Shown here: piece after piece, positions 28,457 through 38,837 of the stretch
Layout: each line of letters begins with the position of its first letter
How positions within the stretch are numbered: position 1 is the first letter of the stretch
Assembly (NCBI RefSeq): GCF_002632465.1
Contig: NZ_NIBS01000001.1
Span: forward strand, 493,669-557,668
Reading direction: 5' to 3'
Length of the DNA: 64,000 nucleotides
Origin: Xenorhabdus budapestensis
Lineage (GTDB): Bacteria; Pseudomonadota; Gammaproteobacteria; Enterobacterales; Enterobacteriaceae
Translations under genes and position numbers: made by a program
Notes under the pieces: model-generated
What the model saw: only the letters and a program-made list of their open reading frames with translations
What the model was told of the DNA's origin: nothing
Databases searched by the model: none

Positions 28457-30490
28457 ATGAGTAAAGAAACGAGCAAGGTATTCAAGTTACGTTCTGATTT
28501 CGAGCCTGGCGGAGATCAGCCAGAAGCTATCCGGAAATTACAGGATGGGCTGGAGGATGGTCTTGCCCATCAGACATTATTGGGGGTTACGGGATCAGGC
28601 AAAACGTTCACGATAGCTAATGTTATTGCAAACATGAATCGACCAACGATGATTTTGGCTCCGAATAAAACGTTGGCGGCTCAGCTCTATAGTGAAATGA
28701 AGGAGTTCTTCCCTGAGAATGCAATAGAGTATTTCGTTTCTTACTATGACTATTATCAACCAGAAGCTTATGTGCCCAGCTCTGATACTTTTATCGAAAA
28801 AGATGCGTCTGTGAACGAACATATTGAACAGATGCGTTTGTCTGCAACAAAAGCCTTGTTGGAGCGAAGGGATGTTGTTGTGGTTGCTTCTGTTTCCGCA
28901 ATTTATGGTTTGGGTGATCCCGATAGTTATCTGAAAATGATGCTGCACCTGACTAACGGGATGTTGATAGACCAGCGCTCTATTCTGCGTCGTCTGGCAG
29001 AGCTGCAATATACGCGTAATGATCAGGCATTTCAGCGAGGAACTTTCCGTGTACGTGGTGAAGTAATTGATATTTTCCCTGCTGAATCAGATGAACATGC
29101 GTTGCGTGTTGAATTGTTTGACGATGAAGTGGAACGGCTTTCTTTGTTTGATCCACTGACAGGGCAGGTGCAATATAATGTTCCCCGCTATACTGTTTAT
29201 CCCAAAACTCACTATGTAACACCACGTGAGCGTATCCTTCAGGCGATAGAATATATTAAAGTTGAGCTGGATGAGAGACGTAAAGTTCTTCTGGCTTCAG
29301 ATAAACTGTTGGAGGAACAGCGTATAACTCAGAGAACACAATTTGATCTGGAAATGATGAATGAACTGGGTTATTGCTCCGGGATTGAAAACTACTCCCG
29401 CTATCTGTCCGGCCGTGCTCCGGGAGAACCGCCTCCGACTTTATTCGACTACCTGCCAGCGGATGGTTTATTGATCGTGGATGAATCCCACGTCACTATC
29501 CCACAATTGGGTGGCATGTATCGGGGAGATCGTTCCCGTAAGGAGACGTTGGTGGAATATGGCTTCCGATTGCCATCAGCGTTAGATAACCGTCCAATGC
29601 GCTTTGAAGAATTCGAAGCACTGGCACCACAAACCATTTATGTATCGGCAACACCCAGCCGCTATGAACTGGAGAAATCCGGCAATGAAGTGGTTGAACA
29701 GGTGGTGCGTCCAACGGGCCTTATCGACCCAGAGGTTGAAGTTCGTCCAGTTGCGACTCAGGTTGATGACTTATTGTCTGAAATCCGTGCCTGTGCAGTA
29801 AAAAATGAACGTGTACTGGTAACCACTCTGACCAAGCGTATGGCGGAGGATTTGACAGAATATCTGGAAGAGCATGGCGAGCGGGTGCGTTATCTTCATT
29901 CTGATATTGATACCGTTGAGCGGGTGGAAATCATCCGTGATTTACGCCTGGGAGAATTTGATGTACTGGTTGGGATCAACTTGTTACGTGAAGGTTTGGA
30001 TATGCCGGAAGTCTCTTTAGTTGCAATCTTAGATGCTGATAAAGAAGGTTTCCTTCGGTCAGAACGTTCTTTGATCCAGACGATTGGGCGTGCAGCGCGT
30101 AACCTGCATGGTAAAGCGATTCTGTACGGTGATAAAATTACTGATTCCATGGCGAAAGCAATTAGTGAAACAGAACGTCGTCGTGCTAAACAACAGGCGT
30201 TTAATGAAAAGCACGGTATTACACCAAAAGGGCTAAATAAAAAAATCGGCGATATTCTGCAATTTGGCCAACCTGTTAATGGTAAAGGGAGAACTAAGAC
30301 CAAAGGCAAAGGTAAAGCAGATTTGGGGATGGATAATTACCAGAAACTATCAATGAAAGAATTGGAGAGTAAAATCCGTGAGTTGGAAGAAAAGATGTAC
30401 CAATATGCTCGGGATCTTGAATTTGAGCAAGCGGCTAACGTGCGTGATCAGGTTCAGGCATTAAGAACACAGTTTATTGTCAATTCTTAA
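28457..30490 (+). CDS. uvrB: Excinuclease ABC subunit B
   Basis: Damage-verifying helicase-like subunit of nucleotide excision repair, partner of UvrA and UvrC. Walker A GVTGSGKT is at 43-50, the damage-clamping beta-hairpin with [21 protein letters not shown] at about 93-113, and helicase motifs DEAD-like DESH (about 338) and the VI region with [10 protein letters not shown] near 535-545. The C-terminal UVR domain that contacts UvrC ([20 protein letters not shown]) spans about 640-672. 677 residues against 673 in E. coli. LexA control is indicated by the upstream box. Confidence 0.98.
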   Translation: MSKETSKVFKLRSDFEPGGDQPEAIRKLQDGLEDGLAHQTLLGVTGSGKTFTIANVIANMNRPTMILAPNKTLAAQLYSEMKEFFPENAIEYFVSYYDYYQPEAYVPSSDTFIEKDASVNEHIEQMRLSATKALLERRDVVVVASVSAIYGLGDPDSYLKMMLHLTNGMLIDQRSILRRLAELQYTRNDQAFQRGTFRVRGEVIDIFPAESDEHALRVELFDDEVERLSLFDPLTGQVQYNVPRYTVYPKTHYVTPRERILQAIEYIKVELDERRKVLLASDKLLEEQRITQRTQFDLEMMNELGYCSGIENYSRYLSGRAPGEPPPTLFDYLPADGLLIVDESHVTIPQLGGMYRGDRSRKETLVEYGFRLPSALDNRPMRFEEFEALAPQTIYVSATPSRYELEKSGNEVVEQVVRPTGLIDPEVEVRPVATQVDDLLSEIRACAVKNERVLVTTLTKRMAEDLTEYLEEHGERVRYLHSDIDTVERVEIIRDLRLGEFDVLVGINLLREGLDMPEVSLVAILDADKEGFLRSERSLIQTIGRAARNLHGKAILYGDKITDSMAKAISETERRRAKQQAFNEKHGITPKGLNKKIGDILQFGQPVNGKGRTKTKGKGKADLGMDNYQKLSMKELESKIRELEEKMYQYARDLEFEQAANVRDQVQALRTQFIVNS

Positions 30491-30496
30491 ATTGAA

Positions 30497-30523
30497 ATGG
30501 AGAGTGAAATAATCACTCTCCAT
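30497..30523. terminator. Hairpin between convergent uvrB and ybhK
   Basis: An 11-bp perfect stem (30497-30507 with 30513-30523) with a 5-base AATAA loop. No long T-run follows, but its place 6 bases after the uvrB stop suggests termination. Confidence 0.6.
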
Positions 30524-30571
30524 CGGTAATTTAGCTGTGTAATCTGTTGATATAAGCCACTAATGAATGAA

Positions 30572-31480
30572 TTATCCCAATTTTTGCAGCGTATCTTCTA
30601 TCGCTTGCCGTAATAATTCGCGATCATGACGATAAGGAATATCCTGAGCTTCCAAAACTTGTTGTGTGATAATCCTGTCATTCAAATTGCTGGTATCTGT
30701 GCATGGGCCAACAATGATTGCATTAATCATCTTGCGACCAATCGTATTCTCTATCATATCGAGTTTATCTTTCAATGAGAGATCAGCGGCAGCATGACTG
30801 AGTTCTTTCCCTAAATTACCGATATAAATCATATTGGCATTACTGCGACGCAAGGATTGAGTTAAATCTTCTAACAGTAATACCGGCATTAAGCTGGTGA
30901 AAAAACTACCGGGGCCGATTAGAATCAAATCCGCCTGTTCAATTGCTTCCAGCGCTTCTTTAGTGCCGTTGACATGGGGGTAAAGCATTAATTCTCGCGG
31001 GACACAATTCAGTTGGTCGATATTTACTTCGCCATATACCGTATTTCCCTGATCATCTACGGCCATTAAATCAACAGATTGTTCAGACATAGGGATCAGA
31101 TGAGCATTCACTTTCAGTAGATTGCGGATCAGATTAATCGCCTCAAGAGGTCGGACACTTAAATGATCCAAAGCTTTCAACATCAAATTACCCAGATTAT
31201 GTCCGGCTAGCTCGCCATTACCACCAAATCGATACTCAAACATGGCTGAAGCAATAGTGGGTTCCGTAATCAACTGATTAAGGCAATTGCGGGTATCTCC
31301 CCAAGCGATACCACCTTCGGAACGTCTTATTCTTCCGGTTGAGCCACCATTATCTGTTGTAGTGACAATACCAGTCAGGCGGGTACTGAGAGATGAGAGG
31401 GAAGACATGACGCGTCCGAGTCCGTGACCACCTCCGAGGGTAACAACACGATCCAAATCGGCTAATGTTCGGTTTCGCAT
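30572..31480 (-). CDS. ybhK: Gluconeogenesis factor-family protein YbhK (YvcK-like)
   Basis: A 302-residue member of the CofD/YvcK family, which binds nucleotide-sugars; Bacillus YvcK affects gluconeogenic growth and cell shape, while the enteric role is unclear. Gly-rich [17 protein letters not shown] (about 12-28) and [13 protein letters not shown] (about 39-51) are conserved. I place the start at 31480 ([10 protein letters not shown], matching E. coli, with AGGAA upstream) rather than the frame opening 25 codons earlier. It is divergent from moaA. Confidence 0.94.
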   Translation of the reverse strand: MRNRTLADLDRVVTLGGGHGLGRVMSSLSSLSTRLTGIVTTTDNGGSTGRIRRSEGGIAWGDTRNCLNQLITEPTIASAMFEYRFGGNGELAGHNLGNLMLKALDHLSVRPLEAINLIRNLLKVNAHLIPMSEQSVDLMAVDDQGNTVYGEVNIDQLNCVPRELMLYPHVNGTKEALEAIEQADLILIGPGSFFTSLMPVLLLEDLTQSLRRSNANMIYIGNLGKELSHAAADLSLKDKLDMIENTIGRKMINAIIVGPCTDTSNLNDRIITQQVLEAQDIPYRHDRELLRQAIEDTLQKLG

Positions 31481-31840
31481 AGGGTTCCTGTTACTGAATA
31501 AATGCCATTGAATAAATTTTATGTAATCTATCATAAAGTATGACGTTTTGAGCAATTGTCATGATTTTATGCGATTTTTATCAGTTATTTTTCTACTCAA
31601 ATAGAATGAATAGACGACAACAGGTTGATGCTGATGATATTTCGTAACTCGTTGTATATAAATATATATATCGATGTAGAAGTTAGCTTTTTATTGATTT
31701 AAGCGTTAGAATCCACACTAAGACTTGGTTATTCACACAATAGTTTACATGATAACTAAGTTTGAAATTAACCCCTAGCCTCTGCATCTAAGTCTTTGCT
31801 GTGTAATTTTTTACTACTAATTAGTTCTATCAAAGGATAC

Positions 31841-31924
31841 CACATTGATATGATGCTTTGGCCGTGGCTCTTGAGTCACCAGGGTGCAAGGCAGAAATGC
31901 CTGCATCCCCCATGATTGGAAGGT
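31841..31924 (+). ncRNA. Molybdenum cofactor riboswitch (Moco RNA motif) before moaA
   Basis: The conserved core TGCTTTGGCCGTG (31854-31866) and TCACCAGGG (31876-31884) match the E. coli moaA leader. A hairpin with GAAA tetraloop (TGCA-A-GGCA / TGCC-TGCA, 31885-31905) follows, then the CCC...TGGAAGG end, which overlaps the moaA ribosome site GGAAGG. An outer stem pairing GATATG with CATGAT is imperfect. In E. coli this motif represses moa translation when cofactor is ample. Confidence 0.88.
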
Positions 31925-31930
31925 GTTATA

Positions 31931-32926
31931 GTGGAACAACTTATAGATATATTTTCCCGCAAGTTTTACTACTTGAGGCTATCGGTTACTGATGTCTGTA
32001 ACTTTCGTTGCACCTATTGTCTGCCCAACGGCTATCAACCCAACAGCTCTCTCTCCAAGGAACACAAATCATTTCTGGCCCTGCCGGAGATCCGTCGTGT
32101 CAGCCGTGCATTTGCCGAGCTTGGCACAGAAAAGATCCGTCTGACCGGAGGAGAACCCACTATGCGCCGTGATTTTTGCGATATTATTGCGACGGTGCAT
32201 GAAAATCCGCAGATTAAAAAAATTGCTGTCACGACTAATGGCTACCGTATGGAGCGTGATGTTGCTCGCTGGAAAGAAGCTGGCCTTACAGCAATCAATG
32301 TGAGTGTGGATAGTCTCGATCCCCGCCAATTTTACGCTATTACCGGGCAGGATAAGTTTTTTCAGATTATGCGTGGCATTGATGCGGCCTTTGAAGCAGG
32401 ATTCAGCACAGTAAAAGTTAATTCGGTGTTGATGAAGAATATCAATGATACCAGCCTGCCAGCTTTTCTTGATTGGATAAAGCATCGTTCAATTCAATTG
32501 CGCTTTATCGAATTGATGGAAACCGGAGAAGGTAGTGCAACTTTCCAGCGTCATCATCTTTCCGGCGATGTGATCCGTCGTCATTTACTCCAACAAGGTT
32601 GGCAGCAGCAGCAGCGAGCACGTAGTGACGGGCCGGCTCAGGTGTTCAGGCATACAGACTATCAGGGAGAAATCGGTTTGATCATGCCGTATGAAAAAGA
32701 CTTCTGCCAAAGTTGTAATCGCCTGCGTGTTTCAGCCATTGGCAATCTTCACCTGTGCTTGTTTGGTGAACAGGGGATACCGTTGCGTGATTTATTATCC
32801 GATGACACATCACTTAATGATTTGAAATTACGTATTCAGGGCGGGTTGCGTCATAAACGTGAAACGCATTTTCTACACCAGGGAAATAGTGGCATTACCC
32901 CTAATCTTTCTTTTATTGGCGGTTAA
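31931..32926 (+). CDS. moaA: GTP 3',8-cyclase MoaA
   Basis: Radical SAM enzyme starting molybdopterin synthesis by rearranging GTP. The N-terminal cluster Cys are at 23, 27 and 30 (CNFRCTYC) and the C-terminal cluster lies in CQSCNRLR with a later Cys in LHLCLFG; the protein ends in the required GG. The GTG at 31931, eight bases after GGAAGG, gives 331 residues (E. coli 329). Its ribosome site is within reach of the riboswitch. moaC follows directly: moaB of the E. coli operon is absent. Confidence 0.97.
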   Translation: MEQLIDIFSRKFYYLRLSVTDVCNFRCTYCLPNGYQPNSSLSKEHKSFLALPEIRRVSRAFAELGTEKIRLTGGEPTMRRDFCDIIATVHENPQIKKIAVTTNGYRMERDVARWKEAGLTAINVSVDSLDPRQFYAITGQDKFFQIMRGIDAAFEAGFSTVKVNSVLMKNINDTSLPAFLDWIKHRSIQLRFIELMETGEGSATFQRHHLSGDVIRRHLLQQGWQQQQRARSDGPAQVFRHTDYQGEIGLIMPYEKDFCQSCNRLRVSAIGNLHLCLFGEQGIPLRDLLSDDTSLNDLKLRIQGGLRHKRETHFLHQGNSGITPNLSFIGG

Positions 32927-32958
32927 TTTAACGGCTTAATTTATTTTCAGGAGCAAGA

Positions 32959-33438
32959 ATGTCCCAATTAACTCATATCAATACTGCGGGTGAAGCTCAT
33001 ATGGTGGATATTTCTGCCAAAGCAGAAACTGTGCGTGAGGCCAGAGCGGAAACCTTTGTTGAAATGCAGGCCGAAACGCTGGCTATGATTATTGCCGGCG
33101 ATCATCACAAAGGGGATGTTTTTGCAACGGCCCGCATTGCAGGCATTCAGGCCGCGAAGCGGACTTGGGAATTAATTCCTTTGTGTCATCCTTTGTTACT
33201 CAGTAAAGTTGAGGTTCAATTAGAGGCACAAACAGAACATAACCGCGTCAGAATTGAATCCTGTTGTCGTTTGGCAGGCAAAACCGGGGTGGAAATGGAA
33301 GCCTTGACAGCCGTTTCCGTAGCAGCACTGACAATTTACGACATGTGCAAGGCAGTACAAAAAGATATGGTTATCGGGCCTGTACGTTTGCTGGAAAAAA
33401 GTGGTGGAAAATCGGGAAATTTTAAGGTGGAAAAATGA
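32959..33438 (+). CDS. moaC: Cyclic pyranopterin monophosphate synthase MoaC
   Basis: Second enzyme of Moco synthesis, forming cyclic pyranopterin monophosphate from the MoaA product. 159 residues (E. coli 161); conserved [13 protein letters not shown] (about 75-87), [24 protein letters not shown] (about 109-132) and the KSGG region near the C-terminus. AGGAG precedes the ATG. The stop overlaps moaD by four bases. Confidence 0.97.
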   Translation: MSQLTHINTAGEAHMVDISAKAETVREARAETFVEMQAETLAMIIAGDHHKGDVFATARIAGIQAAKRTWELIPLCHPLLLSKVEVQLEAQTEHNRVRIESCCRLAGKTGVEMEALTAVSVAALTIYDMCKAVQKDMVIGPVRLLEKSGGKSGNFKVEK

Positions 33439-33680
33439 TAAAAGTTCTGTTTTTCGCTCAAGTCCGTGAGTTGGTGGGAACCGATTATCTTGAAGTGCCC
33501 AGTGAATATCCAACGGTAGCCCATCTTCGTCAGGCACTACTTGAAAAAGGTAAACGCTGGAAATTGGCGTTGGAAGAAGGCAAATTGCTGGTGGCTGTGA
33601 ATCAATCCTTTGTCCATGCTGAACATCCTCTGTGTGATGGTGATGAAGTGGCGTTTTTTTCGCCTGTTACAGGAGGGTAA
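33435..33680 (+). CDS. moaD: Molybdopterin synthase sulfur carrier subunit MoaD
   Basis: A ubiquitin-like 81-residue sulfur carrier ending in the double Gly needed for adenylation by MoeB and thiocarboxylation. [10 protein letters not shown] near the N-terminus is typical. The start overlaps the moaC stop (ATGA), and moaE begins two bases after the stop. MoeB, its activating enzyme, is encoded at 59534-60289 in this window. Confidence 0.96.
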   Translation: MIKVLFFAQVRELVGTDYLEVPSEYPTVAHLRQALLEKGKRWKLALEEGKLLVAVNQSFVHAEHPLCDGDEVAFFSPVTGG

Positions 33681-33682
33681 GT

Positions 33683-34144
33683 ATGGAAAATACACGGATT
33701 TGTATCCAGAAAGAGGTATTTAATGTTGGTGCAGAATACCAATGGCTGGCACAGTGTGATGAAGATGGTGCGGTTGTGACCTTTACAGGCAAGGTACGTA
33801 ACCACAATCTTGGCGATAATGTCCGAGCGTTAACACTGGAACACTATCCGGGCATGACGGAAAACATGTTGCAGAAGATTGCTGATGAAGCTCGCCAGCG
33901 TTGGCCATTACAACGTATCAACATTATTCATCGTATTGGAAAGTTATATCCGGGGGATGAAATTGTATTTGTCGGCGTAACAAGCGCCCATCGCAGCATG
34001 GCTTTTGCTGCGGCTGAATTTCTGATGGATTACTTGAAGACCCAGGCTCCTTTTTGGAAAAAAGAATTCCTTAATGATGGAGAACGTTGGGTGGAAACAA
34101 AGGAAAGCGATCGGGAAGCTGCTAGTCGCTGGTTAACTCAATGA
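33683..34144 (+). CDS. moaE: Molybdopterin synthase catalytic subunit MoaE
   Basis: Large subunit of molybdopterin synthase, transferring sulfur from MoaD to the pterin. 153 residues (E. coli 150), with GAVVTFTGKVRNHN (about 33-46) and the catalytic Lys region APFWKKEF (about 122-129) conserved. It closes the moaACDE operon. No clear terminator hairpin was found in the 200-base gap before ybhL. Confidence 0.96.
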   Translation: MENTRICIQKEVFNVGAEYQWLAQCDEDGAVVTFTGKVRNHNLGDNVRALTLEHYPGMTENMLQKIADEARQRWPLQRINIIHRIGKLYPGDEIVFVGVTSAHRSMAFAAAEFLMDYLKTQAPFWKKEFLNDGERWVETKESDREAASRWLTQ

Positions 34145-34343
34145 TATAAAATCAGAAAAAATATATTAGCGGAGTATTTTGCGAACTATCTCTAAAACTG
34201 GGTAAAGAAATAATATATCACTAAAATTGTCATTAATTGGCAGATGGTTTTGTTCATGTTCTATGCTAGTGTATAGTATTTGAAATAGATTGTTTATTTT
34301 TAACAGTCTATACCCTTAAACATTGTCATAAAAGGTAATCGTC

Positions 34344-35054
34344 ATGGACCGATATCAACGTCCTAGTGGTTCGATTGTCCAGCAAGCTGGTTCAGGTATA
34401 CAAACTTATATGGCACAAGTCTACGGTTGGATGACTTGTGGTTTGTTATTAACAGCATTTGTTGCATGGTATGTGGCAAATACGCCGGAAATTTTATATG
34501 CCATTTTCAGTAACTCTATCGTATTTTATGGTTTGATCATTGCGCAACTTGCATTGGTGTTTGTGCTGTCTGGTCTGGTGCATAAAATGAGTGGTGCTCT
34601 GGCGACAGGGCTGTTTATGCTCTATTCCATGCTAACCGGGCTGACGTTATCCAGTATTTTTGTGGTTTACACCAGTAGCTCTATTGCCAGTACTTTTGTT
34701 ATTTCGGCAGCGATGTTTGGTGCGCTGAGTGTTTATGGTTATACCACGAAGCGTAGCCTGAGCGGTTTAGGCAGTTTCCTGTTTATGGGGCTAATCGGTA
34801 TTGTACTGGCTTCTTTGGTCAATATCTGGCTGAAAAGCCCGGCTCTGATGTGGGCAATTACCTATATTGGGGTTCTGATCTTTGCCGGCCTGACTGCTTA
34901 CGATACCCAGAAACTGAAAGAAATGGGTGCTGAGCTGGATGTCAACGATAAAGAGAACCTGCGCAGATACTCCATCACTGGTGCACTAACGCTGTATCTG
35001 GATTTCATCAACCTGTTCCTGATGCTGCTGCGCATTCTGGGTGATCGCCGTTAA
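34344..35054 (+). CDS. ybhL: Bax inhibitor-1 family inner-membrane protein YbhL
   Basis: A 236-residue protein with about seven spans, close to E. coli YbhL (MDRxxRxxSIVQ start, YMAQVYGWMTCGLLLTAF, LTLSSIFVVYT, AYDTQKLKEMG, ALTLYLDFINLFLMLLRI). BI-1 proteins can conduct cations such as calcium; the bacterial role is undefined. As in E. coli it follows the moa operon, but the ybhM-ybhQ genes beyond it in E. coli are missing here. Confidence 0.95.
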   Translation: MDRYQRPSGSIVQQAGSGIQTYMAQVYGWMTCGLLLTAFVAWYVANTPEILYAIFSNSIVFYGLIIAQLALVFVLSGLVHKMSGALATGLFMLYSMLTGLTLSSIFVVYTSSSIASTFVISAAMFGALSVYGYTTKRSLSGLGSFLFMGLIGIVLASLVNIWLKSPALMWAITYIGVLIFAGLTAYDTQKLKEMGAELDVNDKENLRRYSITGALTLYLDFINLFLMLLRILGDRR

Positions 35055-35125
35055 TTGCTGACGGCTTGCGATTTTTGATGAAAAAGACCCTGTTTGATAC
35101 AGAGTCATATTGTGAATAAGCCCCT

Positions 35126-35160
35126 AAGCCTCATTATTTAAAATAATGAGGCTTATTTTT
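35126..35160 (+). terminator. Terminator after ybhL
   Basis: A 13-bp perfect stem (35126-35138 with 35142-35154) with a 3-base loop, followed by ATTTTT. Confidence 0.88.
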
Positions 35161-35190
35161 ATAGAAGAATTGACATACAAATAGTTATCT

Positions 35191-35244
35191 TATATACCTC
35201 AAAATATGGTCAACAAAGCTGCAACTTGAGAAGCGATAAGTATA
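35191..35244 (+). repeat. Dispersed palindromic repeat, copy B
   Basis: TATATACC, then a degraded left arm, CAACAAAGCTGCAACTTGAGAAGCGA, then AAGTATA. Same family as the other copies. It lies between the ybhL terminator and the effector gene, at the left border of the inserted region. Confidence 0.65.
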
Positions 35245-35257
35245 AATATACCTATAA

Positions 35258-35283
35258 GATATCAAACGTAGTATTTTGATATC
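35258..35283. promoter_or_regulatory. Perfect 9-bp dyad upstream of the YopJ-family gene
   Basis: GATATCAAA (35258-35266) and TTTGATATC (35275-35283) are perfect inverted repeats around 8 bases, centred 66 bases before the chosen ATG. The geometry suits a dimeric regulator. I know of no regulator with this site. Confidence 0.5.
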
Positions 35284-35336
35284 TAAAAATGAATTTCATT
35301 ATAGAATTCACTTCATGTTTTATTAGGAGTATAGAT

Positions 35337-36275
35337 ATGTTAAATTCTTATGGTAAAACTGAAATTTCAGAATATTTATCTAAAATAAATAAATCATTAG
35401 AAAAAAGGGAGCAAATAAGCCAGAGTGATATTTTAGAATTACATGATAAATCCCATATCTTATACATGGTTGATAGGATTAATAAAGAAAATAAAGGAGT
35501 AAATATAAAAGTAGTTAATGATGTTTCTCAATTCCCTGTTTACATTGAAAATATGATAGATAATAAAGAGAACTCTGCAAGATTTATTGTGTTTGTCAAT
35601 GATAGAGTATTTTTTTTATCACATGCTGTAGTTTTTGATTGTTATCATTTTAAAAATAGAGGTATATCTATTTTAGGTATAGAGTCTGGAAATTCAAGAT
35701 TATCTGATTTCCCTTTGGAAATGGCGAAACGTTGTGAAAAGCTTAACTTTAATAATGTACATAATAAAGTTTCTTTACATATATTATCCACTAGACAGCA
35801 GAACAGTGGCACAGAATGTATGATATATAGCTTAGCTCTAGCAAAAATGCTTTTTAAAGAACGAGAAAAACTATTGTCATTACATGAAAAGAATCTAAAT
35901 GACGATTTTGAAGTTGAGGAAACACTTAAATCTGTTGTTAAACAATCGGATACAGATAAATACTTACTTCCTTCATTAATGAAGCATTGTCAGTCAACAA
36001 GGAGAGTAAAGGAATATCTTTCAACAGAGCTGGATAGAGGGATATTTGGTAACCTTAATAAGAATACCTATAAAGTGAATAAGTTGAATGAGACCTTACT
36101 TCGAAGGCATGAACGTACACTCACTAGTGAAAGTATACCTGTTAAACTTAATATTCCTGGTAAAAACGAATTCATTGAATCTAATGTTATTAGGAGAGGG
36201 ATTACTTATAACAATTCAATTTTTCTAAAGAGAAAAAGAGATATTGAAAAGTTATTAGGTATTTATAAAAAATAA
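35337..36275 (+). CDS. YopJ/AvrA-family Ser/Thr acetyltransferase, probable type III effector
   Basis: A 312-residue protein of the YopJ family (YopJ 288, AvrA about 302). Effectors of this family acetylate host MAPK-kinase or NF-kB pathway proteins and need host inositol hexakisphosphate. The catalytic triad is visible: His96 in FLSHAVVFD, Glu116 in GIESGN and Cys161 in SGTECMIYSLALAK; the spacings (20 and 45) nearly equal those of YopJ (19 and 44). LPSLMKHCQSTRRVKEYL (about 215-232) matches the family region LPVTFYKHTQGKKRLNEYL. The ATG at 35337 has AGGAG seven bases upstream and is preferred over an ATG at 35289. It is strikingly AT-rich and alone between ybhL and ybhR, suggesting horizontal gain. 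No secretion genes are in the window. Confidence 0.88.
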   Translation: MLNSYGKTEISEYLSKINKSLEKREQISQSDILELHDKSHILYMVDRINKENKGVNIKVVNDVSQFPVYIENMIDNKENSARFIVFVNDRVFFLSHAVVFDCYHFKNRGISILGIESGNSRLSDFPLEMAKRCEKLNFNNVHNKVSLHILSTRQQNSGTECMIYSLALAKMLFKEREKLLSLHEKNLNDDFEVEETLKSVVKQSDTDKYLLPSLMKHCQSTRRVKEYLSTELDRGIFGNLNKNTYKVNKLNETLLRRHERTLTSESIPVKLNIPGKNEFIESNVIRRGITYNNSIFLKRKRDIEKLLGIYKK

Positions 36276-36383
36276 TAATTAGTGTCACTCTATAGAATAA
36301 GATATGCGTTAATTCATTTAAATGAAAAAAATAGTTAATTCACTTATATGGTCATTTGTTATTACAACAGTATAAAAGTAACT

Positions 36384-36414
36384 TATGACATAAATAATAT
36401 TTATTTATGTCATA
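36384..36414. terminator. AT-rich hairpin downstream of the YopJ-family gene
   Basis: A 13-bp perfect stem (36384-36396 with 36402-36414) with a 5-base loop, in the 264-base gap before convergent ybhR. No G/C-rich core and no T-run, so it is a weak terminator candidate or a border palindrome. Confidence 0.4.
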
Positions 36415-36539
36415 ATATAGTCTTGTAATACATCAGCCAGAAAGTTGAATGGGTTAAATAGAGGAAAATATTTTATATAATAAAATTCTATTTATAAATT
36501 ATCCTGTTTGGATTTATTTAAGTATCGTAAACTAAAACA

Positions 36540-37646
36540 TTACGCAATCTTACTCCGAAATAATCGGTAAGCAATTCCATTTGTAGTGACAATAATCAAC
36601 AATAACGGCCATAAACTATGCCAGATAACCGAAAAGTCAGCACCTTTTAAATAAATCTGCTTGGTTATATCTGTAAAATGCCGGATTGGGTTTATCCACG
36701 TTATGTTTTGCAGCCAGGCTGGCATATTCTCGACGGGAGAGATATAACCAGAGAGTAAAATAGCTGGCATTATAAACACAAATACACCGATAAAAGCCTG
36801 CTGTTGAGTTGAACAGATGGCGGAGATAAGGAGGCCAAATCCAACCAGCGATAATCCATAAACCAGAATACAACCATAAAATAATAGCAATGAACCGGAA
36901 AAAGGGATCTGGTAACACAATGTTCCAATCAACAAAACGATACTTGCCTGAATCGTTGCTACGACTAACGCCGGAATGGCTTTGCCAATAAAAATCTGCC
37001 AAGTAGTCAGCGGGGAAACCAATAATTGATCCAATGTTCCCTGTTCTCTTTCACGGGCAACGGAAAGGGCAGTAACGATCAAAACGCCAATGGTTGTTAT
37101 CATGGCAACCAGAGATGGAACAACAAACCATTTATAATCCAGATTGGTGTTATACCAGTTACGAATGATCAACTCACTGTTATTGAGACTCGGTGCATTA
37201 CCCAGTAGTTCTTTCTGGTAATCCATTACAATTTGTTGAAGGTAATTAGCGGCAATTTGTGCGCTGTTTGAATTACGTCCATCCAACAGAACTTGAATTG
37301 AAGTAGGGATATGGCTGGCGAGATGGGCACTAAAATTTTGTGGGAAACGAACCAGTAGCAGGGCGTCACGGTTATCCAATGTTGGCCGAATTTCCTGTGA
37401 ACTGTTCAACATAATAACATCAGGAAAGGCTTTCGATTTAGCCAGCCGCTGGGTTAGTTCAATGGAAGCCCGTCCTTTATCTTCGTCATAAATCGCAATG
37501 GTAGCGTTTTTTACTTCCAGCGTAGCAGCCCACGGAAACAGGCTCATCTGGAAGAGTACAGGTAAGATCAGAGTGGCTCGTGTTTTAGGATCTCTCAGGA
37601 GAGACTGCAATTCTTTCATGACGAGTGTATATAGACGATGAAACAT
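36540..37646 (-). CDS. ybhR: ABC transporter permease YbhR
   Basis: One of two ABC-2 type permeases of the YbhGFSR exporter. 368 residues, as in E. coli. One N-terminal span (about 22-40), a large periplasmic loop, then about five spans from residue 170 on; [25 protein letters not shown] (about 199-223) is the ABC-2 coupling segment. E. coli work links the system to cefoperazone sensitivity and cation or drug efflux. It is the last gene of the cecR-ybhGFSR run, 12 bases after ybhS. Confidence 0.93.
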   Translation of the reverse strand: MFHRLYTLVMKELQSLLRDPKTRATLILPVLFQMSLFPWAATLEVKNATIAIYDEDKGRASIELTQRLAKSKAFPDVIMLNSSQEIRPTLDNRDALLLVRFPQNFSAHLASHIPTSIQVLLDGRNSNSAQIAANYLQQIVMDYQKELLGNAPSLNNSELIIRNWYNTNLDYKWFVVPSLVAMITTIGVLIVTALSVAREREQGTLDQLLVSPLTTWQIFIGKAIPALVVATIQASIVLLIGTLCYQIPFSGSLLLFYGCILVYGLSLVGFGLLISAICSTQQQAFIGVFVFIMPAILLSGYISPVENMPAWLQNITWINPIRHFTDITKQIYLKGADFSVIWHSLWPLLLIIVTTNGIAYRLFRSKIA

Positions 37647-37658
37647 ATTCTTTCCTTT

Positions 37659-38837
37659 TTAATCCAGATGCCGGCGGGTTTTCCATGCAGTCAGGCCGAT
37701 AAACACGATGGCACTGGCAATCAGAAACAGCAAGTTTGTGATTAAAACGGTGACGACATTACCTGCTAAAAATAACGTTTGTAAGCTGCTGACAAAATAA
37801 CGGGCAGGAACGATATAAGTGAATACCTGAATCAAAGCCGGCATGCTGTTAATTTCGAACACAAAGCCGGATAGCATAACCGCTGGCAAAAAGGCGGTAT
37901 TCAGGGAAATCATCGCAGCATTAAACTGATTGCGTGTTACCGTTGAAATTAATAATCCCATTCCCAAAGCTGTAGCAAGATACAGACTGGAAATCAAAGC
38001 GAGTATCCAAAGGGAACCATGATAAGGAATATCCATAATAAATACGGCAAATACCATGCAAAGCACCATAACGAAAGAGCCCAGAATCTGATAAGGCAAT
38101 AACTTAGAAAGCAACAATTCGGTTCGGGTAACCTGGGTGGATAAAAGGGCTTCCATTGTACCTCGTTCCCATTCACGAGCGACAACCAGAGAAGTAAGGA
38201 TTGCGCCAACGACTGTCATGATAATTGAAACAGCACCGGGAATTAGGAAATGTTGGCTGATAGTGGCAGGATTAAACCAATAGCGAATTTGCATCTCAAT
38301 CAATGGCGTCGTTGAGCTCCCACGATCTTGCCCTTGTTGCTGTAACCAGATTTGCCAGATACCTTTAGCGTAGCTTTGCACAAAATTGGCTGTATTCGGT
38401 TCACTACCATCTGTGATTACCTGAATCGGAGCATGATCGCCAACACGGGCAAGTCGGGCATCGAAATTAACTGGAATAACAATAATGCCGCGGATCTCAT
38501 TCGCCTGTATTTTATTGATTAAAAGTTGACGATCATTGCTGATTGTAGCATCAATATAAGGCGACCCTATAAATGCGTGCACCAACTCGCGGGCATCTTC
38601 GCTTTGTTGCTCCATCAAAATTCCGAGGCGAAGTTTGCTGGAATCAAGGTTAATTCCATAACCAAAAATAAACAGCAATATGAGTGGAATAACCACAGCA
38701 ATTAAGGTACTGCTGGGATCGCGGATAATCTGTTTGCTCTCTTTAATACAAAGTGCTTTTAATCGCCGCCATGAAAAACTGACGGCTTTTTGAGTAGAGG
38801 GAGTAGGGGCAGGATGATTCTGTTCAATGCCACTCAT
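37659..38837 (-). CDS. ybhS: ABC transporter permease YbhS
   Basis: Second ABC-2 permease of YbhGFSR, 392 residues (E. coli 377). N-terminal span at about 43-62, then a periplasmic loop and a five-span C-terminal half; the coupling segment [29 protein letters not shown] lies at about 222-250. The extra residues lie at the N-terminus ([10 protein letters not shown]). The start overlaps the ybhF stop by four bases, so coupling is likely. Confidence 0.93.
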   Translation of the reverse strand: MSGIEQNHPAPTPSTQKAVSFSWRRLKALCIKESKQIIRDPSSTLIAVVIPLILLFIFGYGINLDSSKLRLGILMEQQSEDARELVHAFIGSPYIDATISNDRQLLINKIQANEIRGIIVIPVNFDARLARVGDHAPIQVITDGSEPNTANFVQSYAKGIWQIWLQQQGQDRGSSTTPLIEMQIRYWFNPATISQHFLIPGAVSIIMTVVGAILTSLVVAREWERGTMEALLSTQVTRTELLLSKLLPYQILGSFVMVLCMVFAVFIMDIPYHGSLWILALISSLYLATALGMGLLISTVTRNQFNAAMISLNTAFLPAVMLSGFVFEINSMPALIQVFTYIVPARYFVSSLQTLFLAGNVVTVLITNLLFLIASAIVFIGLTAWKTRRHLD

